The notes under the pieces were generated by a model. That model ran no database searches, was not told where the DNA came from, and was given only the letters and a program-made list of their open reading frames with translations. From the NCBI GenBank assembly GCA_017445925.1, contig JAFSRW010000076.1, forward strand, positions 1 through 64,000: a DNA stretch of 64,000 nt, in the 5' to 3' direction. The translations under genes were made by a program, and so were the position numbers. Position 1 is the first letter of the stretch. Every line of letters begins with the position of its first letter. Shown here one piece after another: positions 23,814 through 32,843 of this stretch. Source of the stretch: Bacteroidaceae bacterium. Lineage in GTDB: Bacteria; Bacteroidota; Bacteroidia; Bacteroidales; Bacteroidaceae.

Positions 23814-25340
23814 ATGAAAGAAATGTCAAGAAGGTCTTTCCTGAAGGCTGGTACCGCTGCAACCGCAGCGCTGGCTTTGACTCCCAGTGATTTGCTGGCA
23901 AAGGCTAAAGCTAACAAGAAAAACGTTAACACCGGTAAGATTAAGCTCTTAGGCGTTGGTGTTGGTGGTCGTGGACACGCTGATATCAATGGCGTTACTT
24001 ACAAGGGTAAGGGCGAAATCTATGATGATATCGAGTTCATCGGTATGTGCGATGTTGACCACAAGTACGCTAAGGGTGTTCTGGACGAGTACCAGAAACT
24101 CTTCCCCAACATGAAGGTTTACGACGATTACAAGAAGATGTATGCCGAGTTGCTGGATCAGGCTGACGCTGTTATCTGCGGTACTGCCGACCATACTCAT
24201 GCCATCATCTGTGCTGAGGCACTGGCTGCTGGCAAGCATGTATATTGCGAAAAGCCTCTAACCCGTACCGTTTACGAATCTCGTTTGCTCACCAAGTTGG
24301 CCAAGAAGGCTGGTGTTGCTACTCAGATGGGTAACCAGGGTTCAAGTGGCGAAGGTGTGAACTTGACTTGCGAATGGATTTGGAATGGTGAGATTGGTGA
24401 GGTAACACGCGTTGATGCCTTCACAGACCGTCCTATCTGGCCTCAGGGCTTGGAGCGTCCTACTGAGGTACACGAGATTCCCAGCACACTGAACTGGGAT
24501 GCTTTCATCGGCCCCGCACCCAAGCGTCCTTATAACTCTATCTATCATCCCTGGAACTTCCGCGGATGGTGGGACTTTGGTACAGGTGCTCTGGGTGATA
24601 TGGCTTGCCATATTCTGCACCCTGTATTCAAGGCTTTGGATTTGGGTTATCCCATCCACGCCGAGGGTAGCTCTACCCCACTTATGTCTGACTGCTGCCC
24701 CAGCGCTCAGGTTGTTAAACTGACTTATCCCGCTCGTCCCAACCGTCCTAAGGTAGCTATGCCTGAGGTTGTTGTAACATGGAGCGATGGTGGTATCATC
24801 CCCTTCCGTCCTGAAGGTCTGGCCATTGGCAAGAATTTGAATGTCAGCGGTGGTGGTGCTATCTTCTATGGTACTAAGGATATCTTGGTTGTTGGTTGCT
24901 ATGGCGAGAAGCCCTACTTGGTAAGTGGCCGTGTTCCCAATGCTCCCAAGGTTTGCCGCCGTGTAACAGAGAGCCACCAGCGTGACTGGATCCGTGCTAT
25001 CAAGGAAATCCGTGCTGGTAAGACTGACTGGACAAAGACAGCATCTGACTTCAGCGAGGCAGGTCCATTCAACGAGATGGTTGCAATGGGTGTAGTTGCT
25101 ACACGTCTGCAAGGTCTGAATCAGGTTCTCGACTGGGATGGTGAGAACATGAAGTTCACCAACATCCCCGAGAAGGCAACAGTTCAGTCAATGCTGAAGG
25201 ACGGCTTCTCAATTCACGATGGACACCCCACATTTGACAAGAAGTGGACAGATCCCGTTAATGCACGTGAGTTCGCTGCCGAATTGATTAAGCCCAAATA
25301 TCAGAATGGCTATGTTCTGCCCGAACTGCCACAAGATTAA
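23814..25340 (+). CDS. Tat-exported Gfo/Idh/MocA-family oxidoreductase
   Basis: A 508-residue protein with a twin-arginine signal at residues 5-13 (SRRSFLKAG) and an Ala-rich h-region. The mature part is a Gfo/Idh/MocA oxidoreductase: VGVGGRGHAD for the dinucleotide and YCEKPLTR for the catalytic lysine. The large C-terminal domain includes WWDFGTGALGDMACH, a motif of glycoside-oxidising family members. Tat export fits an enzyme that must fold around NAD(H) before leaving the cytoplasm. Codon use (many GGT/GCT) suggests high expression. Confidence 0.95.
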   Translation: MKEMSRRSFLKAGTAATAALALTPSDLLAKAKANKKNVNTGKIKLLGVGVGGRGHADINGVTYKGKGEIYDDIEFIGMCDVDHKYAKGVLDEYQKLFPNMKVYDDYKKMYAELLDQADAVICGTADHTHAIICAEALAAGKHVYCEKPLTRTVYESRLLTKLAKKAGVATQMGNQGSSGEGVNLTCEWIWNGEIGEVTRVDAFTDRPIWPQGLERPTEVHEIPSTLNWDAFIGPAPKRPYNSIYHPWNFRGWWDFGTGALGDMACHILHPVFKALDLGYPIHAEGSSTPLMSDCCPSAQVVKLTYPARPNRPKVAMPEVVVTWSDGGIIPFRPEGLAIGKNLNVSGGGAIFYGTKDILVVGCYGEKPYLVSGRVPNAPKVCRRVTESHQRDWIRAIKEIRAGKTDWTKTASDFSEAGPFNEMVAMGVVATRLQGLNQVLDWDGENMKFTNIPEKATVQSMLKDGFSIHDGHPTFDKKWTDPVNAREFAAELIKPKYQNGYVLPELPQD

Positions 25341-25367
25341 TAACTACAGATAATCTCTGAATAATCC

Positions 25368-25410
25368 GACAATTAGAGGCATTACGTTTAATTCGATGTC
25401 TCTAATTGTC
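25368..25410 (+). terminator. Long stem-loop between oxidoreductase and DUF1080 genes
   Basis: GACAATTAGAG pairs perfectly with CTCTAATTGTC, and the stem extends through a G-U pair to CAT/ATG. Only a weak T run follows. It may be an attenuator or an RNA-processing and stability element that sets the relative level of downstream genes. Confidence 0.65.
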
Positions 25411-25445
25411 TTTAATTCTATATTCAATAAAAAGCATTCAAAGAT

Positions 25446-26309
25446 ATGAAAATGAGAAACATATTGGCAGCTGCTTCTATGATGGCTGCACTCACAGCAA
25501 CCGCCCAGGGTATGCAGTACGTAATCGTTCAGAACCCCGAAGTGGAACTGAGCTCACTTAAAGTTGACAAGGACGGCTACTATGTACTCTTTGACGGTAC
25601 CAGCATGGACGGTTGGAGAGGATATGGTAAAGACCATATTCCCAGCAAATGGAATATTCAGGATGGTGCGTTGCACTTCAGTGGTCGTGGTCAGGGTGAA
25701 GGTGGTGATATCATCTTTACACGCCGCTTCAAGAATTTTGAGTTCGAAGTAGAATGGAAGATTGCCGAGGGTGGCAACTCTGGTATATTCTATTTGGGTA
25801 AGGAAACTGCTACCATCGAGAAGCCTCGTCAGGAGACAAAGGAACTGAACGATGGTCCTATCAAGGCTACCATTACTATCCAGAAAGATGCCAAGCTGAA
25901 CTATCAGCCTATCTATATCTCATGCCCTGAGTGTCAGGTTTTGGACAACGAGCGTCATCCCGATGCTAAGTTAGGTGCCACACTGGGTATCCGTCAGTCC
26001 ACATCTCTTTACGACATGATTGTAGCTAAGCCTCAGAACGCTAACCCCGCAGGTCAGTGGAACAAGGTAAAGATTGTCTGCAAGAACGGCAAGGTAACTC
26101 ACTATCAGAATGGTGTTAAGGTGCTCAGCTACACATTGGCTGACCAGTCTTGGGTTGACCTGCTTCAGACTTCTAAGTTCAGTCAGAAGAACTGGCCTCT
26201 TGCCTTCGAGATTATGAAGGACTGCGGTAAGGATCCCGGCTACTTTGGCTTCCAGGACCACGGCGATGAGGTATGGTATCGTAATGTTCGTGTTAAGGTG
26301 TTAAAGTAA
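25446..26309 (+). CDS. DUF1080 (3-keto-disaccharide hydrolase-like) secreted protein
   Basis: A 287-residue protein with a signal peptide (cleavage near ATAQ) and a concanavalin-like beta-sandwich of family PF06439. Landmarks are YVLFDGTSMDGWRGY, EVEWKIAEGGNSGIFYLG and the C-terminal VWYRNVRVKVLK. Members of this family have been shown to hydrolyse 3-keto-glycosides by elimination. That fits its place directly after an exported Gfo/Idh/MocA oxidoreductase that could make the 3-keto substrate. Confidence 0.92.
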   Translation: MKMRNILAAASMMAALTATAQGMQYVIVQNPEVELSSLKVDKDGYYVLFDGTSMDGWRGYGKDHIPSKWNIQDGALHFSGRGQGEGGDIIFTRRFKNFEFEVEWKIAEGGNSGIFYLGKETATIEKPRQETKELNDGPIKATITIQKDAKLNYQPIYISCPECQVLDNERHPDAKLGATLGIRQSTSLYDMIVAKPQNANPAGQWNKVKIVCKNGKVTHYQNGVKVLSYTLADQSWVDLLQTSKFSQKNWPLAFEIMKDCGKDPGYFGFQDHGDEVWYRNVRVKVLK

Positions 26310-26324
26310 TTAAACAGGTAAATT

Positions 26325-27212
26325 ATGAAGAAGATTTTTTCTATTGTACTTTTGTCTCTGTTGGCTCTTTCTATGAGCCTGAATGTAGAGGCCAAGAAGA
26401 AGGATATTGCCTTCCAGATGTATTCTGTTCGTGAACTTATTGGCGATCCCGGCAAGTATGCTCAGAACCACGAGAGGGTTCTCAAGGAGCTGGCTCAGAT
26501 GGGATATACAGCTGTTGAGGCTGCCAACTATGGTGACGGTAAGTTGTATGGTGTTACTCCCGAGCAGTTTAAGGCTGACATCGAGGCCGCAGGCATGAAG
26601 GTGCTTTCAAGCCACGTTGGTCACAATCTTAACGACAACGAGTTGAAGTCAGGCAATTTTGATGGTGCTCTTAAATGGTGGGCAGAGTGCATCGAGGCAC
26701 ACAAGCGTGCTGGCATGCAGTTCATTGTAAATCCAGGTGTAAACTATCCTAAGACCCTGGCAGAAGCCGATGTCATCTGCAAGTACCTGAACAAGGTAGG
26801 TGAAATGGTGAATGCTGCCGGTATGAAGTTCGGTTACCACAACCACTCACATGAGTTCGGTAAGGTAGAAGGCAAGGTATGGTACGACTATATGGTTGAG
26901 CATACTGATGCCGACAAGGTATTCTTTGAGATGGACGTTTACTGGGCTGTACGCGGACAGGTTAGTCCCGTTGAGTACTTCAACAAGTACCCTGGTCGTT
27001 TTACCTTGCTCCACATTAAGGATCACAGGGAATTCGGCGAAAGCGGTATGGTAGGTTTTGATGCTATCTTCAACAATGCCGACAAGGCAGGTCTGAAGTA
27101 TCTGGTTGTAGAGTTGGAAGGAAGCAACAGACCCAACATTCTGGATGGAATGAAGGTTTGTGCAGATTACTTGAAGGCAGCCAAGTTTGTTAAAGCTACA
27201 TACGCTAAGTAA
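26325..27212 (+). CDS. Secreted sugar isomerase/epimerase-like TIM-barrel protein
   Basis: A 295-residue xylose-isomerase-like TIM barrel with a signal peptide (to about residue 23). Metal-site landmarks are YHNHSHEF, VFFEMDVYW and LLHIKDHREF, the usual Glu/Asp/His positions of the AP-endonuclease-2 superfamily. The operon as a whole matches the pattern of oxidoreductase pair, DUF1080 and TIM-barrel known from keto-glycoside loci such as B. thetaiotaomicron BT2156-BT2160 (from memory). The likely task is isomerisation or elimination of a 3-keto-sugar. Confidence 0.9.
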   Translation: MKKIFSIVLLSLLALSMSLNVEAKKKDIAFQMYSVRELIGDPGKYAQNHERVLKELAQMGYTAVEAANYGDGKLYGVTPEQFKADIEAAGMKVLSSHVGHNLNDNELKSGNFDGALKWWAECIEAHKRAGMQFIVNPGVNYPKTLAEADVICKYLNKVGEMVNAAGMKFGYHNHSHEFGKVEGKVWYDYMVEHTDADKVFFEMDVYWAVRGQVSPVEYFNKYPGRFTLLHIKDHREFGESGMVGFDAIFNNADKAGLKYLVVELEGSNRPNILDGMKVCADYLKAAKFVKATYAK

Positions 27213-27232
27213 AAACGACATTTAATCCTAAA

Positions 27233-27260
27233 CCCCTCCCCCTATGGGAGGGGCTTTATT
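27233..27260 (+). terminator. GC-rich hairpin immediately upstream of tatC
   Basis: CCCCTCCC and GGGAGGGG enclose a five-base loop and are followed by CTTTATT. The tatC start codon comes right after. It could be a partial terminator or an RNA structure occluding the start region. Confidence 0.7.
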
Positions 27261-28094
27261 ATGAACAAGGAAATGGAAATGCAAGAAGAAGAAAAAGAAG
27301 TCATTAAGAAGGAGAGCACAGAAGAAGAGTCAAATGAAGGTATGTCGTTTTGGGAACATCTTGAGGTGCTCAGGTGGGCTTTATTCCGGTCTGCTATAGT
27401 GCTGGCTATCTGTTTAGTCGTAACTTTTTGGGCCCTGCCTCATATTTTTGACGAATTTATTCTTGCTGCCACAAGCAACGATTTCTTTGTTTACCGTTGG
27501 CTGAGCAAAATAAGTCATGGAATGATTTCATTCAGTCCCGACTTTAATGTTCAGATTATCAACATAAACGTTGCCAGCCAGTTTATGACGCATATTCATA
27601 CGTCAATCTCCCTGGCAGCCGTCATAGCGTTTCCTTATTTTATATGGGAGGTCTGGAAATTTATTGAACCTGCGCTTTACGACAATGAGATAAAGCACAT
27701 CCGTCCCGCCTTTTTGGGTGGCACGCTGATGTTCTATTTAGGTTGTGCTGTAGGCTATTTCCTTGTATTCCCCTTTACCTTCCGTTTCCTGATGGAGTAC
27801 GAACTCAGTCCCAGTATACATAACCAGATTAATCTCTCGTCGTATATTGGCAACTTTACCATGCTTATACTGGTAATGGGTATTGTGTTCGAAATGCCGC
27901 TCTTGGCATGGCTCCTTTCCCAATTTGGAATACTCCACAAGAGTTTCTTGCGCCAATACCGCCGTCATGCCATAGTTATATTGTTAGTGGCAGCTGCCAT
28001 CATAACACCCAGTGGCGACCCGTTTACGCTAATGCTGGTATTTGTGCCCCTGTTCCTCTTGTATGAGATGTCTATAATGGTGATTAAGAAATAG
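27261..28094 (+). CDS. tatC: Twin-arginine translocase subunit TatC
   Basis: A 277-residue protein with a charged N-terminal extension of about 30 residues, then the TatC landmark MSFWEHLEVLRWALFRS and six membrane helices. The Phe-x-Trp-x-x-Glu region (IAFPYFIWEVWKFIEPALY) and the conserved Pro/Glu periplasmic loop are present. Together with tatA at 23561 it gives a complete minimal Tat system enclosing its probable substrate. A GC-rich hairpin lies just before its start. Confidence 0.95.
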   Translation: MNKEMEMQEEEKEVIKKESTEEESNEGMSFWEHLEVLRWALFRSAIVLAICLVVTFWALPHIFDEFILAATSNDFFVYRWLSKISHGMISFSPDFNVQIININVASQFMTHIHTSISLAAVIAFPYFIWEVWKFIEPALYDNEIKHIRPAFLGGTLMFYLGCAVGYFLVFPFTFRFLMEYELSPSIHNQINLSSYIGNFTMLILVMGIVFEMPLLAWLLSQFGILHKSFLRQYRRHAIVILLVAAAIITPSGDPFTLMLVFVPLFLLYEMSIMVIKK

Positions 28095-28127
28095 ACATCT
28101 CACACAAAAGTCAGAGTCGATATAATC

Positions 28128-28829
28128 TTATTCTTCTGTATCCTTAACAGCTGCTCCCTGCCTGATGTTAATCAGGTTGGTAACACTGCCGCTCTTAAGA
28201 GCCAACACAGTGACACGGCCATTTGCCGTATCAGGATTAGGTGTAACGGTAAGAGTAACCTTACCCTTGCCAGCTGCTCCCTGAGCCAAGTCGAATGAAG
28301 CCCAAGTCTGGTCAGCACCCTCAGCATAAGAGAGTGTCCAAGGATTTGATACATTAAAGCAGATGCTGTCTTCCGATGCTATAAAGGGAACATACAAGTC
28401 AAAAGAAGCAGAGTCTTGGACTGCTGTCACGCCAGGTTCTGGACGACTGATATTCAAAAAACCATACTGGTAGAATACAGCAGCAGTTGAATAGTCGTAA
28501 CTGTCTATTCTTACGGCACCCACACGTGTCTTACCCGTTGTATTCGGCTCAAAAGATACCAAGGACTTAAAAGCATACAGGTTACGATAGTCATAGTCGA
28601 CATCGTGCGAAGCACCGGCAACTACTTCTATCCAGTCAACCTGGGATTCCGTATTGTAACTGTTGAATGTTTCAAAGATAATAGAGTCTAATTCCTGATC
28701 AGCATATACAATTCCATAAGGACTTGGATAAACTACATTCAGCAAATGGTTCTCGGGATCTTTGTGACATGAAGAAATCAACAAAATACTGGCAGCTATT
28801 GCGCTAAGAAAATAAACTTTTTTCATCAT
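28128..28829 (-). CDS. BACON-domain-like surface lipoprotein
   Basis: Start placed at ATG 28829 (or 28826), because a lipoprotein signal follows at once: SILLISSC with Cys at the lipobox. The roughly 233-residue product contains two beta-sandwich repeats; the second (SEDSICFNVSNPWTLSYAEG) is typical of BACON domains, which in Bacteroidetes often bind mucin or carbohydrate. The gene is alone on its strand with a promoter at 28859-28866 and is not next to a SusC/D pair. Confidence 0.8.
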   Translation of the reverse strand: MMKKVYFLSAIAASILLISSCHKDPENHLLNVVYPSPYGIVYADQELDSIIFETFNSYNTESQVDWIEVVAGASHDVDYDYRNLYAFKSLVSFEPNTTGKTRVGAVRIDSYDYSTAAVFYQYGFLNISRPEPGVTAVQDSASFDLYVPFIASEDSICFNVSNPWTLSYAEGADQTWASFDLAQGAAGKGKVTLTVTPNPDTANGRVTVLALKSGSVTNLINIRQGAAVKDTEE

Positions 28830-28858
28830 TTTTGTTGTTAAATATGTTTTTTGACGTG

Positions 28859-28866
28859 CAAAGTTA
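28859..28866 (-). promoter_or_regulatory. -7 box of the BACON lipoprotein gene
   Basis: Minus-strand TAACTTTG, 30 bases before the start. Confidence 0.6.
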
Positions 28867-28930
28867 TTATTTTTCATTGTAAGAGCAAAGATATTTTATC
28901 ACAAATATTTGAGTTTAATAAAAAAATGAT

Positions 28931-28938
28931 TATCTTTG
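28931..28938 (+). promoter_or_regulatory. -7 box, probably leaderless, for the gene at 28944
   Basis: TATCTTTG ends only five bases before the ATG. The Bacteroidetes start site lies a few bases past the box, so the mRNA would begin at or next to the start codon. The same spacing occurs at 59140. Confidence 0.65.
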
Positions 28939-28943
28939 TCACG

Positions 28944-29303
28944 ATGAACAATATATATTACAGAGATATCATTGAACTTCTCCTTCCTTTTGGACAGGAA
29001 GGAATGAAGTTATCTTGCATTGTCAGACACATCTACAATCAGCATGTTGATATGTTTAACAATACCGTTCGCTATGAGGATATCTATAAGGCTGTAGGTC
29101 TGTTTTTGTGGAAACAATCCCAGAAGAAAGAATCTCCCTTCAAGCATAACGCCTATGGTGTCTATGCCATCAAGCCTGATGTAGCCGTTCAGCTCGACCT
29201 CTTCTGGGACATGCCTGATGAACCTGTTTCAGAGTTGGACAAAGACTCCATTGCCGAAAAGAACAAGATTCGCCAGATGGAACTCTTCAAGCAACATGCA
29301 TAA
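28944..29303 (+). CDS. Conserved hypothetical protein, winged-helix-like
   Basis: The ATG at 28944 gives a 119-residue protein; longer readings start upstream of the promoter box. The sequence is mostly helical (IIELLLPFGQEGMKLSCIVR, then YEDIYKAVGLFLWKQ) and ends in a beta hairpin (KHNAYGVYAIKP), a layout reminiscent of HARE-type winged-helix domains. This is only a resemblance. The C-terminal tail is charged. The last codons overlap the start of the next gene, so the pair is translationally coupled. Confidence 0.75.
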   Translation: MNNIYYRDIIELLLPFGQEGMKLSCIVRHIYNQHVDMFNNTVRYEDIYKAVGLFLWKQSQKKESPFKHNAYGVYAIKPDVAVQLDLFWDMPDEPVSELDKDSIAEKNKIRQMELFKQHA

Positions 29304-30477
29304 AATCATCACCTTACTCATTACCCTTTTTGCCGTAACAGCTACGTCAGATGCGCAGGGGTGGATATCCGTGCAGGAAGTTGGTGTGTTACCTACTAAC
29401 ACAGCTGAGGAAAACCGTCAGCACTTGCAGGAAGCCATCAACAGGATGAGCCCCTTGGGTGGAGTCTTATATGTAGAGCCCGTTCAGGGCGGTTATCCCA
29501 TGCAAGGTGGTATCGTACTTAAGCGAAACGTAACACTCCAGGGCGCGCATGGTCCCACAGGGCGAGGCACTGCCTTACCTGACCGCTCAGGGCCAACAGG
29601 TTCTCTGTTTGTCATTTACGACCGCGAGAATCCCTTCCTCACCGTAGAATCAGCTACACAAGTAAGAGGTATACAGTTTTATTATCCCGAACAGACGTGG
29701 CAGAATGGCAGCAAGATTATACCCTACCCTTCTACTATCCGCATGGCTACAGACCAATCTGTACAAGGTGTTACCCTCAGCTGCCTCACCTTCTACGGCG
29801 AATATATGGCTATGGACTTTCGTGCCAAAACCCCATATATCTGTGAACAGATACTTTTCGAGCATTGCTACGGCTATCCTCTAAGCGGGCAGTTTATAGC
29901 CATAGACCGTTGTTACGATGTGCCCCGAATCCTGCATTGCCACGTAAACCCTGCTAATATGAGGGAGTTCAAGCGAACATTTAAGCGCGATGTCATTGAT
30001 ACTGTAGTGCGCAGCAAGACCTATACCTATTGGATAGACCATACCGATAACGCCCAGCTTATGGACCTCTTCACGTTTGGCGTTTATGGAGGTATATATT
30101 TAGGTAACGAGACCTACGGCCAGCTAACCAATTTCAATTTCGACTGTGTCAGCCTTGGTATACATAAGTTAGGTAGTCAATGGAAGAACCGCAACTGGCA
30201 GATAGCTCAGGGAAGCATCATAGCCAATGTTGGCGAACGGTTGGAGGACGTTCACCCCATCCTTATTGAGGGAAAAGGTCATACCTCGGTAACAAATGTA
30301 GAATGTTTCTCCGGCGACAACGGAGCCCTCACCACCCTTGGTGCCTCATGGGATTTTATCACCGTTCGTGATGAAGCCAGTGTCACCCTAACCGCCTGCC
30401 GTATGCAGGGCTACAAGGCAGAAAATCCCATTCATGTTTCCAGTACAGCCCAGCTCCAAACCATCGGTTGCAAATAG
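29296..30477 (+). CDS. Secreted right-handed beta-helix-like protein
   Basis: The start is set at ATG 29296 because a signal peptide follows (cleavage near TSDAQG). It overlaps the preceding gene by 8 bases. The 393-residue product opens like a pectate-lyase-superfamily beta-helix: GVLPTNTAEENRQHLQEAIN, GGVLYVEP, and IVLKRNVTLQG. It continues in short strand repeats (SVTNVECFSGDNGALTTLG). No catalytic residues can be assigned. A role in polysaccharide binding or cleavage is possible. Confidence 0.75.
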   Translation: MHKIITLLITLFAVTATSDAQGWISVQEVGVLPTNTAEENRQHLQEAINRMSPLGGVLYVEPVQGGYPMQGGIVLKRNVTLQGAHGPTGRGTALPDRSGPTGSLFVIYDRENPFLTVESATQVRGIQFYYPEQTWQNGSKIIPYPSTIRMATDQSVQGVTLSCLTFYGEYMAMDFRAKTPYICEQILFEHCYGYPLSGQFIAIDRCYDVPRILHCHVNPANMREFKRTFKRDVIDTVVRSKTYTYWIDHTDNAQLMDLFTFGVYGGIYLGNETYGQLTNFNFDCVSLGIHKLGSQWKNRNWQIAQGSIIANVGERLEDVHPILIEGKGHTSVTNVECFSGDNGALTTLGASWDFITVRDEASVTLTACRMQGYKAENPIHVSSTAQLQTIGCK

Positions 30478-30490
30478 CTGTTCCATATCT

Positions 30491-31579
30491 TTAATTCTTA
30501 GAGATAGTTACCACAACATACTCCGAGCGGGTTCCAATTCTGAACTTTCCGCCCCAGATACCCATGCCGCTACTGATATAATATTGGGTATTGCCCCTTT
30601 GGTACTGGCCATAGGCACATTCGTACATTTTTCTTACTATCCATGTGATGGGCCACACCTGTCCATTGTGAGTATGACCGCTAAATTGGAAGTCAATCTT
30701 CTGCTTTTCCGCTTGCTCCAGATGCTGGGGCTGATGATCCAGCACAATGCTGAATTTCAATGGGTCGGCCTGTTTCATTAAATCCCTTAGCGAAGCCCTA
30801 TGATACTTGACCGTACAGTCATCGCGACCTATGATACAAAGGTCACCCACCACAGCGCAAGAGTCCTGTAACAGGCAGATACCAGCATCTTTGTAGAATT
30901 GCCTTGCCATGTCTATTCCAGAATAGTATTCGTGATTACCTATACATGCATAAACAGGAGCTTTCAGCCGTAGAAACTCTTCGTGCATCTGCTCATCCAC
31001 AAGGGGGCGCATACTCCCGTCTATGATGTCTCCTGCAATCAGAATCAGATCGGGCTGCTCAGCATTCACCATATCCACCCACCTGCCAAGTTCCTTTCTA
31101 CCATTCGGGTAGCCTATGTGCAGGTCGCTCATCATCACCAGCTTTATTGGCTTAGCCATCTCCTTGCAGGTAGTAAGCTTTAGTTCCTCGCGATGTTTAT
31201 GCCGGTAGTTCAGATTTCCGTAGAGGAAGAGTCCCAGCATAAAAATCAAAATGCCGCCAACTGTCCACCAATTGTTGTAAAGCATTGTTTTGGGAACAAG
31301 GTGCACAAGCCTTCCCAAATCCAGGCATAGAAACAGCATAAACAGGTACAGCAGCACTATCACGCTTGATGTTCCTACCTCATAAACACCCACAGCCAAA
31401 GGCATAGGCAAGCGGTCTGTAAAGCGCATGATGCAAGCCGGCAATAGCACAAACGACCCAGCCATACACCCAATCACCAAAGTCTTCCATACCCATCCCA
31501 ACGGCAACAGGCACCATACATGCCAACTGACATAAACCAGAGCCGACAATGGCAACAACAATATAACAAGCAACCACAT
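30491..31579 (-). CDS. Membrane-anchored metallophosphoesterase
   Basis: A 362-residue protein with about four N-terminal membrane helices (1-125) and a calcineurin-like phosphoesterase domain. The five motifs are visible: MMSDLHIG, LILIAGDIIDGS, CIGNHEYYSG, VLDHQPQ and FSGHTHNGQVWP. It resembles the YkuE/YaeI group, whose E. coli-type members cleave lipid A precursors or other phosphoesters at the membrane. The true substrate is unknown. It follows the aminotransferase gene with 8 bases between them. Confidence 0.9.
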   Translation of the reverse strand: MWLLVILLLPLSALVYVSWHVWCLLPLGWVWKTLVIGCMAGSFVLLPACIMRFTDRLPMPLAVGVYEVGTSSVIVLLYLFMLFLCLDLGRLVHLVPKTMLYNNWWTVGGILIFMLGLFLYGNLNYRHKHREELKLTTCKEMAKPIKLVMMSDLHIGYPNGRKELGRWVDMVNAEQPDLILIAGDIIDGSMRPLVDEQMHEEFLRLKAPVYACIGNHEYYSGIDMARQFYKDAGICLLQDSCAVVGDLCIIGRDDCTVKYHRASLRDLMKQADPLKFSIVLDHQPQHLEQAEKQKIDFQFSGHTHNGQVWPITWIVRKMYECAYGQYQRGNTQYYISSGMGIWGGKFRIGTRSEYVVVTISKN

Positions 31580-31587
31580 AAAAAAAT

Positions 31588-32763
31588 TTACTTTAGATAA
31601 TCTTTTTTTGCCTTCGCGTCTAATTCTGACAATCGGTCAAGGGCATCATGTAACGTTTCGTCGCGTTTGGCGAAATGGAAACGAATCAGATGATTTACAT
31701 CCTCACGGAAGAAACAACTGCCAGGTACGGCTCCGACGCCTACATGCTCAGCCAGCCATTCGCAGAAATGCAGGTCGTCCTTAACGCCATACTTGGATAC
31801 ATCAAGCATCACATAGTAGGCTCCTTGTGGTTCAGTGAAGGAGAGGCCGAACTGGCGTAGTCCGTCGCAGAAGAGTTGCTTCATGTGGGTGTAGTGTGCC
31901 TGAAGCTCGTAGTAGTAGCTGTCAGGGAAGCACAATCCTACTGTGGCAGCCTCCATCAGTGGAGCCGCTGCACCAACTGTTAGGAAATCATGTACTTTCT
32001 TCACACGTTCGATGATGCGCTCCGGAGCAATAACATAGCCCAAGCGCCAGCCTGTGATGCTATAGGTCTTGGAGAGGGAACTGCACGATATGGTGCGTTC
32101 CCACATGCCAGGTAGCGTGGATATATAGACATGTTTGTGTGGAGCATAGACGATATGTTCATATACCTCATCGGTTATTACATAACCATCATATCTGATA
32201 ACAATATCAGCAATCTGTTCAAGTTCCTCGCGAGTAAACACCTTACCGCAAGGATTGGATGGGTTACACAATACCAAAGCCTTGGCACCCTGCTTGAAAG
32301 CATCTTCAATCAGGTTGGCATCGAACGAAAACGTAGGCGGGACAAGAGGGATATACACTGGCTCAGCTCCCGTTAGAATCGTATCAGCAGTATAATTCTC
32401 GTAGAATGGTGAGAATATTACCACTTTATCGCCAGGATTAACTACCGTCATCATCGCAGCCATCATAGCCTCAGTAGAGCCACAAGTTACCACAATGTTC
32501 TTGTCTGCATCTATTGGAAGTCCCATCCAACGACTCTGCTTTCTGGCCAATGCCTCACGGAAGTTCTGCGCTCCCCAAGTAACGGCATACTGATGTGGTC
32601 CAATAGACGATATCTCTGCCAGCCTGTCTGTTATTTCTTTTGGCGGGTCAAAATCGGGGAAACCCTGTGACAGATTGATCGCCCCATATCGATTGCTGAT
32701 GCGGGTCATACGTCGGATAATGGAATCCGTGAAGTTCGCCGTTCGAGTGGATAATAATCTCAT
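31588..32763 (-). CDS. Pyridoxal-phosphate aminotransferase, class I/II
   Basis: The ATG at 32763 gives 391 residues (MRLLSTRTANFTDSIIRRM); a longer reading crosses the promoter. The PLP-binding lysine is in SSLSKTYSITGWRLGY, and NPSNPCGK and YVITDEVYEH are the usual cofactor contacts. It is close to the YbdL/kynurenine-aminotransferase type, which transaminates methionine or aromatic amino acids. A methionine-salvage or aromatic role cannot be chosen from sequence alone. Confidence 0.92.
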   Translation of the reverse strand: MRLLSTRTANFTDSIIRRMTRISNRYGAINLSQGFPDFDPPKEITDRLAEISSIGPHQYAVTWGAQNFREALARKQSRWMGLPIDADKNIVVTCGSTEAMMAAMMTVVNPGDKVVIFSPFYENYTADTILTGAEPVYIPLVPPTFSFDANLIEDAFKQGAKALVLCNPSNPCGKVFTREELEQIADIVIRYDGYVITDEVYEHIVYAPHKHVYISTLPGMWERTISCSSLSKTYSITGWRLGYVIAPERIIERVKKVHDFLTVGAAAPLMEAATVGLCFPDSYYYELQAHYTHMKQLFCDGLRQFGLSFTEPQGAYYVMLDVSKYGVKDDLHFCEWLAEHVGVGAVPGSCFFREDVNHLIRFHFAKRDETLHDALDRLSELDAKAKKDYLK

Positions 32764-32798
32764 TTGTTTATAACTTCTAACTATACAACTTTTCTGCG

Positions 32799-32806
32799 CA
32801 AAGATA
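32799..32806 (-). promoter_or_regulatory. -7 box of the aminotransferase gene
   Basis: Minus-strand TATCTTTG, 36 bases before the start. Confidence 0.65.
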
Positions 32807-32843
32807 CAAAAAAAATCCCACTCACATGCAGAATGGGAACACA

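Noticed and set aside
29218-29295. Upstream extension of the beta-helix protein
   Set aside because: Lies inside the preceding gene in another frame; the signal peptide begins at the ATG at 29296.
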